DNA from: Beta vulgaris subsp. vulgaris
Taxonomy: Eukaryota > Streptophyta > Magnoliopsida > Caryophyllales > Amaranthaceae
DNA: 64,000 nt
Direction of reading: 5' to 3'
NCBI RefSeq assembly: GCF_026745355.1
Contig: NC_079210.1
Span: 19,325,118 to 19,389,117 of the forward strand
Positions 11,865 through 24,200 of this stretch are shown here, in pieces. The first letter of the stretch is position 1. Each line of letters begins with the position of its first letter. A model generated the notes under the pieces. It did no database searches. It saw nothing but the letters and a program-made list of their open reading frames with translations, and was not told the origin of the DNA. A program made the translations under genes and the position numbers.

Positions 11865-14800
11865 TTATGCATTCATGGCAATCAACTCATTAGAGCCACA
11901 GTGCCTGATATCAATGACCATTGATTTATTAAAGGGATGTATTATGTCACAGCATTCACGACGGGGTGCCCCAACCTGAAATGAGACAAGTCTGTAATAT
12001 AAGAAAGCAAAAACCAATATCACAACTACAATTGAGCTATAATTAGAGCCTGGATAATATCATGCATACTAATGTGTTAGGTACTTACATTGGACCTACA
12101 GAAGGGGCCGAACACCAAGGTTTACTTTCCAAATTAAAAAAGCCACAGCAAAAGGTACGGGAGCATGAAAATTTTCCCTATATAATGAAAGAAGTAATAC
12201 CTGTCCAACGTTGTATTGCAGCTTCTTGGCAAACACTCTTATGTCTTTCAGGTTCACAATAGCAGCAACTCGGGTACAACTGTGAGTAATGTGCCTCTTA
12301 TATTTGCTCCAGACTCTCCCTGTCCCAGAAGCAACATCTTCCAGAAAGAAAACCAGAGGTCTTTTACATGGATCCTGAGGATAGTCCCTAGTGTCAAATA
12401 CATACTGGCCAGGAATATTAATGCCTCGCCTCCTCCAGGGTGTAAAACTTCTCTGTGATGCAAGAATATCCGGAAGAAGTAGATTGCCTTCATATACTTG
12501 AACGGCATAGCCCCAAGCAACTGAAACAGTCAGATTACTTGTGTAGTCATAGCAAACAGTTTGTTGCAAAACTCTACCAGGGTCAACACGCACAGCCTTA
12601 AAAAGGTGCTGGACTGCCGCTGTCCGATTCTTGCTAGGAAAAACAGGCTCCACAAGCTCCAAATGATGAAGAGATAATAAAGGTGACAATGGGTGAGCAG
12701 TAAGCATACCAAACAAGTCTCCTCTCACATCAACCTGATATATGAAATAAGAAAAAGACTATCAATCAAATTGTTTTGCAGTTCCCCCAATGAAATACAA
12801 AAGAATCTGCTTTCTGAAAATGATACAAGGCAGTAAGAGCTTATGAACAGCAACATTCCCCCAAAACATCTACATTCGAACTGGTTTATATAACACAACT
12901 AAAATTGTATGGTGAAATCACTTTCCACCAAAGCTGCTGCAGCGCTCCCACATAATTGTGTTGCTATTATCTGCAACTCCATTATTAGAAAAACAGCATC
13001 TTTAAAGCTAAGAAGTAACTATTGCCTTCAAACACAACTCAATGTTCCTATCATATTTGCAAAAAGGAGGATAAACCTACCCCTCACAACCCTAAGATAT
13101 CATACCAACACTCTAGTATCACCTCTTCACTGATCCCCCCGCCCCCTCCTAACAAAAAGTATGCATCACTCTATGATATTCAGCTTCTGTATTGACAATA
13201 ACAGCCAGAAGGGCTAGATAAGGACTCTTCGTCTCTCACCTAATCAATGGTAGACGCCCCTTAATTAAATTGGAACATGGAAGCCCTATTTGCATAAGAA
13301 TCTCGTATCTTGATCATTACAAGACAGCCAATCAAATGAAAAAAAAGAATAATAATAAAGGCAGCAGTCACAAGCATACAAAATGATCATTGTATTTAGA
13401 AGAAGTCTAGACTCCTGTTGACTATAACCAATAAAAATAACAAGTGAAAATGAAAATTTTAGATACGCCATTCACTGTCCTTTAAGTTACTTGTGGAAAA
13501 CTACTTTGTTATTTTGTTCTTGGGAACTCCCATTTAAGATAGATTTTGAGCTACAAAAATACCAAATGCCGGAACCCGGTGTCTTGACCAAATTTCCAGT
13601 GTTGACCCCTTAGGAATACCTCACACGACAGCTTTGTTTGCTCAATTTCCATCCTGTTTCTTATATAATATATCCCCTCCATTATCTAAACTGAACAGTC
13701 CATTCCCTCTCTTCCCTCCAACGACTTCTTCCTTCCTTACCCTTCCCCTCCTCCATTGCCTCCATTCCTAGCTCCACTACTGCCCCTTCCCAATACAATC
13801 TCCGTAAACCCTGCCTGTCTCCCCACACAACCTAGACCCCTTTCCATCTAGTTTACCTCTTTGTCATATGAACAAAAGTAATGAGCAGCCCTGGATTTTA
13901 GCCACATTTAGGCTCCGTTTGGTAGGGTGTAAAAAGTTTTCAGTGTAAAATGATTTTCATGGAAAACAATTTACAATGTAAAACACAATTCCAAAATTAG
14001 TTTTCCGTTGTTTGGTTCCATATTAGAAAAATGATGGAGTTAAAGGAAAATGAAAGGAAAAGTAAGAAGGTAGGGAGAAGAATGTACAAAAGAGATAAGG
14101 AAAATAGTTTTCCCTTCATTTTGAAGGGAAAATGGTTTTCCTTCATTGTGAGAGTAATTTTACCCCAAGGGAAAATGGTTTTACACTCTTTTACCTACCA
14201 AACAATGTAAAATAGAAAATAGAATTTTCCAGAAAAATGTTTTACGTCCCACCAAACGGAGCCTTAGTCATCAAGGGAGTTAAAAGCATTCTAAATGCAT
14301 CAAATGCGCAAGGAATCTTCTTTCAAATGCAAGTGCAAGACTAAACATCATATAAGATTTGTTCTATAGTATCTAAAACAGTCCCCTGTTTATTTGTCTG
14401 ATTATTCTGTATTCACAAACAACACACTTTGCCACCCATGGATCCCAGACAACACAACCCATTACCTACAAAATTTAGGTGTTTATACTATCAATCTATG
14501 CCCCCTGCAAATATTTTTAAGCCTTACCAGTCTCAACTCTCAAGATGCTGCTAACCATTTCTAATTACTTGGTCTATAAAGAGAAGTTAAATACGTCACT
14601 CAAAAAGTAGCGTAAACAAAAAGTAACACCTTAAAAAACATAGTCAGATAATAGGGCGTTGATAGTCGTTCTGAGAAATAAAATCAATTTATATATAAAC
14701 AAAAAAAGGATGTAACCTGATGAAAGCCAGATTCAAGAGTCAAGTGAACACCAAGCTCAGTAATACAAGACGAAATCCGATGATCACTTCCATACAAATG

Positions 14801-15484
14801 CGGGTAGCGCATCAAACAAGAATCCAAAACCTTACTCAAAGCCCTAGCTAAAGTAGCACTAATAGCAAAACCTCCACCACCATAAGCAATACCAAAAGAC
14901 ATCTTTAAATTCTGCTCTAAACTCTCGGAAATGCTCCCAATATAAAACAACTTCTCATGATCATACTTACTAAGAACAGCCACCAAATTCTCGGGGACAA
15001 AGACAGTGTCGTCGTCCCCGAAAACATACCAGCGGACATCTGGTTCATAAAGTTCAAAACTTTCTTTAACAATGCGAGCGACACGGATGGCGGAACGATG
15101 GCCACGAGGGAAGGAGTAGGGGAAATGGGAGGTGTCGGAGGAGATATAATAAGGGAGAGGGGGTTTGAAGAGAGGGGGTTTGTCGAGGAAGAGGAGGGCG
15201 CGGGTGGAGTTGGGGGAGTACCAAAGAGAGAGGAAGGGAAGACGACGTGGGAAGGAAGAGGAAGAGGAGGCGATGGAGAAAAAGAGGTGATGGAGAGTAG
15301 TGGGAATGGTGGTAGGAGTGGAGGAGAGAGATTGGCGGAGGAAGAGATCGGGAGGGGGGAGAGAAGAAGGACAAAGGAGGAGGAGGGATTGCCGGTTTAG
15401 GAGGTAGATTGTGGAGATGCTGAAGATGGTTATCAGGATCAGTTTTAGCCGAGAAGCTGGGATTTTCACCGCTGAAACTCGCAT
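11865..15484 (-). CDS. DUF604 / fringe-like glycosyltransferase (GT31 type), gene 1
   Basis: Three exons on the minus strand: 15484-14717, 12734-12201 and 11975-11865. Introns are GT-AG and phase 0 (1982 and 225 bp), giving 470 residues, the usual size for this family. The protein is predicted to be a Golgi type II membrane glycosyltransferase. There is a short basic N-terminus, one membrane segment (about residues 13-35), a Ser/Pro-rich stem, then the catalytic domain with RSAIRVARIV, the metal/nucleotide-binding VFGDDDTVF (DDD at 157-159), YGGGGFAIS (202-205), YGSD, GFHQVDVRGD, RVLQQTVCYD and the C-terminal APRRECCD. The ATG at 15484 is the only one that includes the membrane anchor. The sugar and acceptor cannot be read from the sequence. 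It is paralogous to the gene at 28055-49640, which has identical exon boundaries. Open frames on the other strand of exon 1 are shadows. Confidence 0.93.
13911..14263. mobile_element. Tourist-like (PIF/Harbinger) MITE in intron 1 of gene 1
   Basis: 353 bp bounded by perfect 13-bp inverted ends, GGCTCCGTTTGGT and its complement, with TTA on both sides as the 3-bp target duplication typical of PIF/Harbinger. The interior is rich in TTTTCC/GGAAAA words and non-coding. Confidence 0.85.
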
Positions 15485-15647
15485 GTTTTTTTTTTTTTTT
15501 TGGGTGGTTGTGTGTTTTTTGGGGGTGAAAACTGAAAAGTAAGAAAGGGTGGATGTTGAATTGAGGTTGGAGTTGTGGTGGCCGCCTGCCCGGTGGGTCA
15601 GGAAAGATCACATCGTCACAGCTTGGGTAAATTAATGAAAAAGTGGA

Positions 15648-16020
15648 CACGAGTACCCAGGTTTTAAGAGAATATAGGTTTTGCAAAGATTGTCGAGTAG
15701 AGATCCAACTATGATTATATTTATATTTCCTTCCGTCTTTATTAGTTTACCCGATTCTTTTGTTAAAAAGTAATATATGTCTGGTGGAAAGTTAGTGGTC
15801 TCATTTCAAAAATAGAAACAAAAGAAATCTGTAAATTAATAAGAGACATTCAAAAAAAAAAATAGATAAAATAATAAATACTGGAGGTAGTAACTGATAA
15901 GGTAGTTTTTGAAGATATGATTTTAGTTGAAAAATCTAACTTAGTTCCTTCCCATTTTTACGTAAATGAACCTCATGAGTTTGTTGATAATTAGAGGTTA
16001 ATTATTAGCGGCTAGCTGTT
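15648..16020. repeat. Direct repeat unit A in the 5' flank of gene 1
   Basis: Starts CACGAGTACCCAG and ends GGCTAGCTGTT. The same order of sequence returns at 16626-17059. Both units include a small Stowaway-like stretch (left CCTTCCRTCTTTATTAG). Unit A starts 164 bp upstream of the gene 1 ATG, so it probably includes promoter sequence. A minus-strand TATAAATA lies at about 15718-15725. Confidence 0.85.
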
Positions 16021-16625
16021 GTTAATAGAGATGGCCAAAAGTGCGGGTCAATCCAGCCCAGCCCACCTCATGGGCCGTGTGGGCCGGGCCAGCAAAAAGC
16101 CCAGTCCAACCCAACTCGAAACGTGAAATTGGTGGGTGGATCGTGGGCCAGATTTCTTAAGCCCAACCCACTAAAGCTCACTACTAAAACCGCTCAGCCC
16201 GGACCATGAAATTGGTCCAACCCGACCCATGAATACAGACCAGCCCAATTCAAGTAAATATTGAACCAAATTGTGTATATTTTAATCAAATTGTATATAA
16301 TTTAATCAAATTGCATACATTATAATTCAATCAAATTTAAAAATAACGACATTATTCATTAATATTAATATTTGTATATATTTTTAATTCATTTTTTAGA
16401 TTTTAAGTAATAATAATGAATAATTTTAATGATTAAATAATTTTGAAAAACAAAATCTCATGTCGACCCATCAGCCCGGTCCACCCCACCAGACCCACGA
16501 ATCGTGAAAACCGGTAACAGACCGGTGTGGGCCAAGATTTTTCAGCCCGCGGACCAACCCGCCCAACCCATGAATTTCACGGTCCGGTCCTGGGCCGTGA
16601 AATCTCAGCCCAGCCCACTACGACC
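16021..16625. other. GC-rich inverted-repeat segment followed by AT-rich core (hAT-MITE-like)
   Basis: Both flanks of this segment are full of GGGCCG / CAGCCC / GACCCA words in opposite orientation (16060-16250 and 16460-16625), around an AT-rich centre. It begins TAGAGATGGCCAAAA, like a common plant hAT-type MITE. No clean TIR or target duplication could be placed. No open frame. Confidence 0.4.
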
Positions 16626-17059
16626 CACGAGTACCCAGATTTTAAGAGAATATATGTTTGGCAAAGATTGTTGAGTAAGAGATCCAACGATGATTACTTA
16701 TATTTCCTTCCATCTTTATTAGTTAATTCGTTTCTTTTGCAGAAAGTTTTAGGAGAAATAATTCTGTGGGACATAAAAAAAAAAGAAAAATTCTTTTATG
16801 TTAAATTGAAATGTATATGTGATGGAAAGTTAGTGATCCCATTTCAAAAATAGAAACAAAAGAAATCTGTAAACTAATAAGGGACATCCCAAAAAGAAAT
16901 ATAGATAAACTAATAAAGATCAAAGGTAGTAACTGATAAGGTAGTTTTTGAAGATATGATTTTAGTTGAAGAATCTAACTTAGTTCCTTCCCATTTTTAG
17001 GTAAATGAACCTCGCGAGTTTGTTGATAATTAGAGGTTAACTATTAGCGGCTAGCTGTT
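16626..17059. repeat. Direct repeat unit B in the 5' flank of gene 1
   Basis: Second copy of the 15648-16020 unit. It is longer because of a roughly 60-bp indel around 16745-16800 (GCAGAAAGTTTTAGG side). Divergence is mild, with scattered substitutions. Confidence 0.85.
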
Positions 17060-17740
17060 CGTATTAATTGTTAGCATTTAGCTGATTGTATTAGTTGTTA
17101 GCAGTTAGCTGACTAGTTGTTTATATTAGTTATTTGTGTGAAAGTGTTTGGAAGATAGTTGTTAGCTTAGATGAAATGACTACTAAAGATATTGGAATAA
17201 TTATTTATTGATAGAGCTTTCCTTTATAATGGTAGAATATGACCAGCTTTAAGATATATTGGTCATTACACAACTAAATTCACAAACCTCTCTTCCAAAA
17301 AGCTCATACTAGTAGCTTTTATAAAATTAGCATTTTGAGTTGAAACCTCTCTTGCAATCCTCTCTCTATCAAACACTCCCATTAGAAAATTGGACTAGTC
17401 AAACCTCTATATTCATCTTAAACCTCTTTTTTCACACCAAAACTGTCTCAGGCAAATACTCGCAATATGTATATCATTTCAAATTCAAACAATGAATCAA
17501 ATATGAAATTTGGAATGTCAAAATTGAAATCAAAATTTCTAGTATTTGGAAAAGTAAGGGGTGTTACAACATCCAATTAAAGCATATCCAACATTAGAGT
17601 ACACCTAAGAGTCACAATAAACCCATTACATAATCCTAAGTACAATCCATCCAAAAAGGTGGATTTTTTAGAGTCCATATAGGTTTCCTTGGAGAGTTTT
17701 GGTCTAGACTCGTTCTAGGGTTTTGTCCTTTGGAGGGATT
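17060..17740. other. MITE-like spacer rich in TTAGC words
   Basis: 17060-17180 is a run of irregular GTTAGC/TTAGCTG repeats and includes GTGTTTGG. A complementary-looking TCAAACACTCCC lies near 17375, which suggests a MITE relic of about 320 bp. No target duplication could be fixed, and no gene was seen. Confidence 0.35.
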
Positions 17741-17879
17741 CACTAGTAGAAAAAGGGCGTTTTGCGTCGCCCCATTTACGTCGCATGTAAGGCAAAATGA
17801 CGCAATAACGTAATTTGTGTCGCATGTAAAGAGGAATGCGATGCACAACATGGGTACATAAACACCAGATACGAGCTGT
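17741..17879. mobile_element. CACTA transposon terminus (truncated by LTR insertion)
   Basis: Begins CACTAGTAGAAAAAGGGCG, the standard plant CACTA end, followed by subterminal repeats of GCGTCGC / CGTCGCATGTAA type. The sequence stops where the Tat LTR begins at 17880. No matching right end was found in the window. Confidence 0.7.
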
Positions 17880-18502
17880 TACGTAGTGTAAAACTGGTAA
17901 TTTAATACGACAACTCTAACTTCAGGTTCTTAATTTGGAGACTTGTGCAACATTGATTGGGCTCGGATCCCGATACTGAACTCCGATCAGCAACCTGCAA
18001 AAAAGGGACCACCCAGGAGGTTTGGGTGGTATTTCCCCCTTCGATGCTTAAGTCAGATATAAGGGATATGAACGAACTTTTAGAGGGAGAGAGAGTAGAG
18101 AGAGATAATTTATGGCAGAATAACAGTACTATGCTCTGAAAAACGTCCTTTTCCCCTGATTTCAAGGACTATTTTCACTGTTTGAAATGACTGATGTACC
18201 TTGATGTCACCCTAATTTGGGAGCATCTGATTGGCTAAGAAATAATATCATGGCACGTGGCAAGTGCTGATTTGTGAATACAATTTTACTCTATTGCTGA
18301 ATCAGGCTTTACTTGCATTGGGCCTAAGTACAATTTCAGGGCCACAAGAGAGTTTTTCAGTACACCTTTTCCTCAGAAAAGTGTACTTTAGCCCAAATAA
18401 CCTGCAGACCTATGTACTTTCTTTTCATAAGCGAATGCCACATGTAAGGCTGGGATGGTGCCATGTGTCATCATTGTAGCCACTGATTTTCAGGCTACAA
18501 CA
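17880..18502 (-). repeat. Tat-type LTR, minus strand (3' LTR of copy 2)
   Basis: Read on the minus strand it starts TGTTGTAGCCTGAAAATCAG right after a PPT-like AAGGGGCAAA and ends ACTACGTA. It aligns over its whole length with the + strand LTR at 53101-53717: shared blocks include CTTGCCACGTG, AGCCAATCA, the GACTTAAGCATCGRAGGGGG motif, ACCACCCAAACCTCC and GTTGCACAAGTCT. Divergence is high, roughly a third by eye. The antisense extra ORF at 18925-21296 lies just inside it, as expected for a Tat element read on the minus strand. Confidence 0.75.
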
Positions 18503-18682
18503 TTTGCCCCTTAAAAGAGGAAGTTACCATTTAGGCGTTAAGACGATTGATTTCCTCTTTTAACCGACCTGGAACTGTCCTTCTCCTTTTGAAAAAAGAG
18601 GCGCCATTTTGCCGGTCTTCACAGGTCAACCCTCAAGAGTAACAATTACTTTTACCGGATGAGGGGGTCACTTTCACCCCTC

Positions 18683-18690
18683 TATAAATA
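18683..18690 (+). promoter_or_regulatory. TATA box of the antisense extra ORF, copy 2
   Basis: CCCCTCTATAAATATGTG lies about 235 bp before the ATG at 18925, on the strand opposite to the LTR at 17880-18502. It shares the core CCTCTATAAATA with the TATA box upstream of copy 1. Confidence 0.5.
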
Positions 18691-18924
18691 TGTGACTTTG
18701 TCGTTTCTGAAATCATTTTAACATCGCTGAGAAATTTTTCTAGAGAGAGAGACTCCGCAATTTTTACTGATCTTTTATAGAGAGAGAAGTTTCTCCCATC
18801 CAAGCTCTTGCATTCGGCTACTCCGTTCGTCCAAAGTTTCATTCGTCTTTGAGATTCGTCCGAACTTTCTCTACAAGTATTTCCTCATTCATTTCTTTTG
18901 TATTTTCTAGAATATTTTAAGAAA

Positions 18925-21296
18925 ATGGATTCGTCCTCTTCATCGAACAATCCCGGCCGCTCAGGGGTTGGTACTAACCCTAGAACAGAGAGCCTGTCTT
19001 CCTCGGCATCTTCTAGAGTTGGACCTATCTCGGCCGGACATGCATTCTTTTTCTTTAGTCATGGCTGGCAAAGTCAGACGACCCAGTCTTTACCTGTGCA
19101 GGGTAATCTGGCGCGCGTCAAGCAAACAGCTCGTATCAGACGAGGGTTAACCTGCCGGCCTCCAGCTCAGAAATGGAGGTATCTACTGGACGGATTCCCG
19201 CTGATGGAGAGCGAGAAGTCCAAAGCGCTCGTCCTGCTAACCCAAGTCCTTTTCTTGAACTCGTCCAGGAGGAGTCCGAAGTTCGGGGCTCTCCAGACCC
19301 CAGCCCGTCCAAGCCAAGGGCGACCTCAGATGAGTCGAACGAAGCCGAAACCTCTTCTAACCCGGCTAGCGACTCCGACGAGCCGTCCACAACTTCCTCT
19401 GAAATAAGGCGGCGTCTTGGCCTCTTGTCTGACCCTAAATACATCCTGGCCGAAAGCGGCTAGCTAGGACGAGTAGGTCCTCACCTTGAACATCTTTCTT
19501 TAGCCATACCCATGCCGGGGTATCGGTTTGTTCTTCCCCGGGGAGACACTATACTTAGTGCTCCTGCTGGCCACTTCGCTGTTTATCGTCTGGCTTTAGA
19601 TGTCGGGCTGCGTTTTCCATTGCACCCCTTCATCAGCCGCCTCCTTTATTACTATAATATAGGACTCAACCAACTTACCCCAAATTCATGGCAAAACATT
19701 TTGACCTTCATAGCCGTCTGCGAATTTAAGGGCGTTGATTCGTCCATGGCTGCTTTTTCGAAAATACACTACGTCTGGCTTTAGATGGGGCATGGTTCAG
19801 TGTTTGTAATCGTCAAGGCTTCATGACGTCTTGGGACAAGACGTCCAAGATGCATGCTTGGAAAGCCGAGTTCCTGTTCGTCCAAGCTCCCAACGAGGCG
19901 GTGGCCAGACAGTATCGCTACACTAGCCGGGCTGCTACCAATTCTGGACGAACAGCGTCCTTCCTGGACCTTGAAAATAGCTCGGCTGAGCAGTTGGTGG
20001 AATACTTCAAAATCTCGGAGTATTCCATCAACAACGTCTCCTTCAAGGGTCCGTCCAATTGGATCCCTTTCAAGGAGATGTTTTACAATGACGATTTCTT
20101 GGTCGCGGCCGGCTTGCGGCGGGCCGAGGATAGAGGTATACCTTGTAATAATTTTCAAGTAAATGCCCTCGTCCTATTTATTCTCTCTCTCTGTTTTTTT
20201 TTTTTGCTGGACGAGTCTCTTCTTTGAAGAGAAAAACGTCCTTAATTGACTCTAGACGGGCACTCCCTCTGGGGGGTAGAACGTCCAAAGTTGATTTCGG
20301 ACGGCCTTCAATGACTAGAACGTCCTGAAGTGACTCTGGACGAGCTCCCTCTCTATGGGGGAGAACGTCCGAAGTTGATTCTGGACGACTTTCGTCTTCT
20401 AAGGACAAAACGTCTTGGGATGATTTGGACGAGCTCCCTCTTCGTGGACCAGAACGTCCAAAGTTGTTTTTGGATGTCTTCCTTCTTCGAAGGATAGAAC
20501 TTCTTGAGCTTATTTAGACGGCTTCCTTTTTCTTCCAGTCTTCTCTTTTGACTAATCATTTTACTTAATTTTTTCAGAAAAATGCCCCAACGTCCAAGGC
20601 GTTGGCGGAGAAGGCGGCCTCCAAGAAAAGACCGGCCACCACCAGTGATGCTCCTCCTCCAAAAAAATCAAAGGGGTTCACAGCAAAGAAGAAGAAACCA
20701 TCACGGCCTGCTCCCAAGGTCGTGATCGATATTCCTGCTGTGGATGACCCTCCCAAGACCGAGGAAATGGCCTTGGTCACCTATACGGGCCCTATCGGCC
20801 CACTGGCTACTGAGCATCCGGACGCTGCTGCTCTTTTGGACGGAGTAGGGACCCAACCTGCCATGCCGGACGCGACTACGGACGGGTCTGCCTATTCTGG
20901 GCCAGTTGCCAAACTGGTTTCCCAGATGCCGGAGGCATACAGAACGGCCTCCCGATTCTCTAGTGAGTCTTATTACTAGAATATAGTTAGAACCCTGCGC
21001 GTCGGCAGGCGGCCAATGAGTCCCTCCAACCGTCAGATTGTCGTTATACCCATCAGAAATACTGACGAGTCACCTCTTTCAGATAAGGGGAAGGGCATAG
21101 CTGAAGAAGCTCCAGCCGGCTCTCCAACTCTATCTGACGATGAGTCTTCGGCCGCTTTCTCGAAGATGAACTCGGCTGACAGAGAGAAGCTCAAGCTGGA
21201 GCTTTTCCAATGCTTCCCTGAACCTTATCAAGGGTTTGAGGGGAGCCTCATCAGGACATGTTGGCTACATGTCTCAACTGGCTGCAGAGGTAAGTT
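18925..21296 (+). pseudogene. Antisense extra ORF of a Tat-type Ty3 retrotransposon, copy 2 (decayed)
   Basis: An ATG at 18925 starts a Ser-rich N-terminus, continued in another frame from about 19173 to 19463. After an in-frame TAG at 19462 the Transposase_28-like domain follows: GYRFVLPRGDTI, PAGHFAVYRLALDVGLRF, NIGLNQLTPNSWQNI. A frameshift near 19775 separates it from LALDGAWFSVCNR and KTSKMHAWKAEFLFV. A donor (GATAGAGGTATA) near 20130, an intron of about 440 bp and a Lys-rich NLS-like exon (from 20580, ASKKRPATTSDAPPPKKSK) come next, then an acidic segment to about 21290. The order of parts matches copy 1 on the minus strand near the window start. The region is cut by LINE sequence at about 21297. 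The role of this protein family is not established. Confidence 0.7.
20190..20560 (+). repeat. CGTCC-rich tandem repeat in the intron of the extra ORF
   Basis: Imperfect units of about 85 bp, each made of two half-units built on GAACGTCCRAAGTTGATT, TGGACG and GAGCTCCCTCT. About four units are seen. The ACGTCC/GGACG word is also frequent in the neighbouring exons. Confidence 0.7.
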
Positions 21297-24200
21297 TTTC
21301 CTTTAAGCACACTCCAAACTTGTGAAGCCTTCCTTTAGATCTGCAATCTATGTTGGACTCCTAGCCACATAACGAACTTGTGTTTAGCCCATGGAGCACA
21401 AGTGTACTCACCAGTCATCATTTTATACATGTGATTGATCTTGTATGAGCTACTCCTAGCCCAAGTCTGAATATGCAATCTTTTTAATTCCTCCTTGACC
21501 TTGCACAAGTTTTTAACCACCCAACTAGCACCAGATGGGGCATTATAGTCCCACCAGTTCTGCTGCTTAATATAAATGGTATACATCCACTTCACCCAGA
21601 GCTCATCCTTATTAGTCCCAATATGCCAGACTAGTTTCCCAACAGCTGCTATGTTCCACTTCTTAATGTCTCTAAAGCCTAGCCCCCCTTGTTTCTCTGG
21701 CCTGCATACCTGACTACAATTAACATACCCCTCTTTGACATCACTTGCCTTCCCATTCCAGACACTAGTAGAATAATTGCTTATTGCTGCGGTGATATTG
21801 CTGCGGTTTTACCCATACGCAGTAATATATCACGTTAAAAGAAAACAAAAAATATAAAATAACCATATTGTTGCGGTTTCGCCCGAAAACTGCAGCAATA
21901 TGGTTTCAACAGAATTTTTTTACTATTGACCAAACATATTGCTTCGGTTTTTGGCAGAAACCGCAGCAATATATTAAAATAATATTAAAAAATATTATTT
22001 GAAATATTACTGCGGTTCCTAAAAGAAACCGCAGTAATATAATTATTAGGGTTTTAAATATTTTTTTTAGGAATAGGGTTTTTTTAATGCTCACTATTTC
22101 TCTCTCACTCCTTCCCTCCTCCCTCATTCTCACTGCCGTCTCCCTCATTCTCACTGCCGTCTCCCTCATTTCCTTTTCCTCATCTCACCAAAAATTCTCG
22201 TTCTTCATCGTCGTTCTCCTCCCTCATTCTCGTTCTTCAATCCTCCCTCACCCGACGAAGGCTTCGTCGAAATTTTTGTCATCCTCGAGATTTCTTCTCG
22301 TTGGTTGAGATTTCCTCTTCCTCACCAGTCGAAGACCTCGCGCTCGGTCGTCGTTCAGATCGACCCTTCGAAGCCCGCGCTCATTGTTCCTCGCGAACCT
22401 TCATCGTTCCTCTCGAAGCCTTCGTCGTTCCTCTCGAAGCCTTCGTCGTTCCTTTCGAAGCCTTTGTTGTTCCTCGCGCTCGAAGCCTTCGTCGTTCAGA
22501 TCTTATTTAATCAGGTATTTCTCTGATTTTGACATTCAATTTCTTGTTTTTTTTTTTCAATATTTTGTCCTTTTTGCTTTGAATTTTACTATTTTAATTA
22601 TTTAAGATGTTTACGTTTATTTTGCAAGATTTTGTTCGTCCTCCTTTTCGCCGTTCGTCCTCCTTCTCGCTGCTCGCCGGACGTTGAATCGCTCGAGTTC
22701 TTGGCTATATTTTAGTTTAATTTTTCAGTTTCTTATTTTTTGTTATAGGGTTTTTTGTTTTCAGTTTTTTATTTTTTAATATTGTTCTTATTATTTTTTT
22801 TGTTATTAGTCATTTAGTTGTAACTGTTTTTTTATTTTTGCTTTTTCATTTTACTTTTTTATTTTTTGTATTATTTATGTAACTAGTTTTTTATTTATAT
22901 AAATTTAATCTGATTCATATGTCATTTTATTTTCAGTTCGTCTATGAATTTGGTGGATAGTGGATGGATTACTTGCTTGCTTTTACTCTTTCAAATTTGA
23001 TTGTAATATGCAAAAAAAAAAAAAAAAAATTTACCTATACCAGGGCCTATTGCTGTAGTTTTAGATAACAACCGCAACAATACGCCAAGCTATTGCTGCG
23101 GTTTCTAGCCAAAACTGCAACAATACATTGTACGTTTTTGATAAACAAATAAATATATTGTTGCGGTTTTGGATAAGAACCCAATATGGTCAAATATTGC
23201 TGCGGTTTAAAAACGCAGCAATATATTAATGACCTATTGCTGCCCCTCTAATTGCTGCACGGCCAAAACTGCCACAATAGGCCACTTAAAGACCGCACCA
23301 ATAAGCATTTATTCTACTAGCGAGAGGAAGCTTCTACTGACATTGTTTATCTTACTCATAATGGTATTTGGAAGGCTAAATATTTGCCCCCAATAACTGT
23401 GGATGCTCATAAGAACACTGTTCACTAGCTGAGCTCTCCTTGCAAAAGACAAATTCCTTGTTCTCCAGGTATTAATCTTTGCCACCATTTTATCAACCAG
23501 CATATCACATTATGTAGCTTTAATCTTCTTATGAGAGATGGGCACTCCCAGATATTTAAAAGGAAAGCTATCTGACTTGATTCCAGAGAACTGCAGAATT
23601 CTTGTGTTTTCCTCCTCTGGCATCCCAGTGCATAATATGGTAGACTTGGAGTTATTTGCTGTCAAACCAGATGTCTCGGAAAAAAGTTTAAGCCCTTGTA
23701 GTAGTAGGTAAGCTGAATTGACATCACCTCTATAGAATAGAAGTAGATCATCTGCAAAGCATAGATGATTTAACTTCAAGTTTGCACATCCAATGAAATG
23801 TTTAAACACCTCCATTTCACTAATGTAACTCATGATGTGAGAGAGGTAGTCCATGTAGTGCACAAATAAGAGAGGGGACATTGCATCCCCCTGCCTAAGC
23901 CCTCTCTTAGCAGGGAAGAAACCTTCAGTTCCACCATTCAGTAGCAAGGTAAACTTGGGTGTCTTAATGCACTCTAGAACAAATTTAGTAAAATGCTGAG
24001 GGAATTTAAGTGCAATCAACAAATCCTCCACAAAACTCCACTCAATGGAGTCATATGCCTTCCTTAAATCAATCTTAATTAGCACCCCTGGCACCTGCTT
24101 TCTATTAGGGTTGAATCTTTTGACCAAATCTTGACAAAGCATGATATTAGAAATGATGCTTCTGCTAGTGATGAATGCACCTTGTTTTGGGGCTATTAAA

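Noticed and set aside
14917..15686. Long Pro/Ser-rich and Gly/Glu-rich open frames
   Set aside because: Shadows of gene 1 exon 1 in other frames; exon 1 has the conserved family motifs and splice site.
15648..17059. Two direct repeats as LTRs of a TRIM element
   Set aside because: Repeat ends are not TG..CA, no PBS or PPT, and no target duplication.
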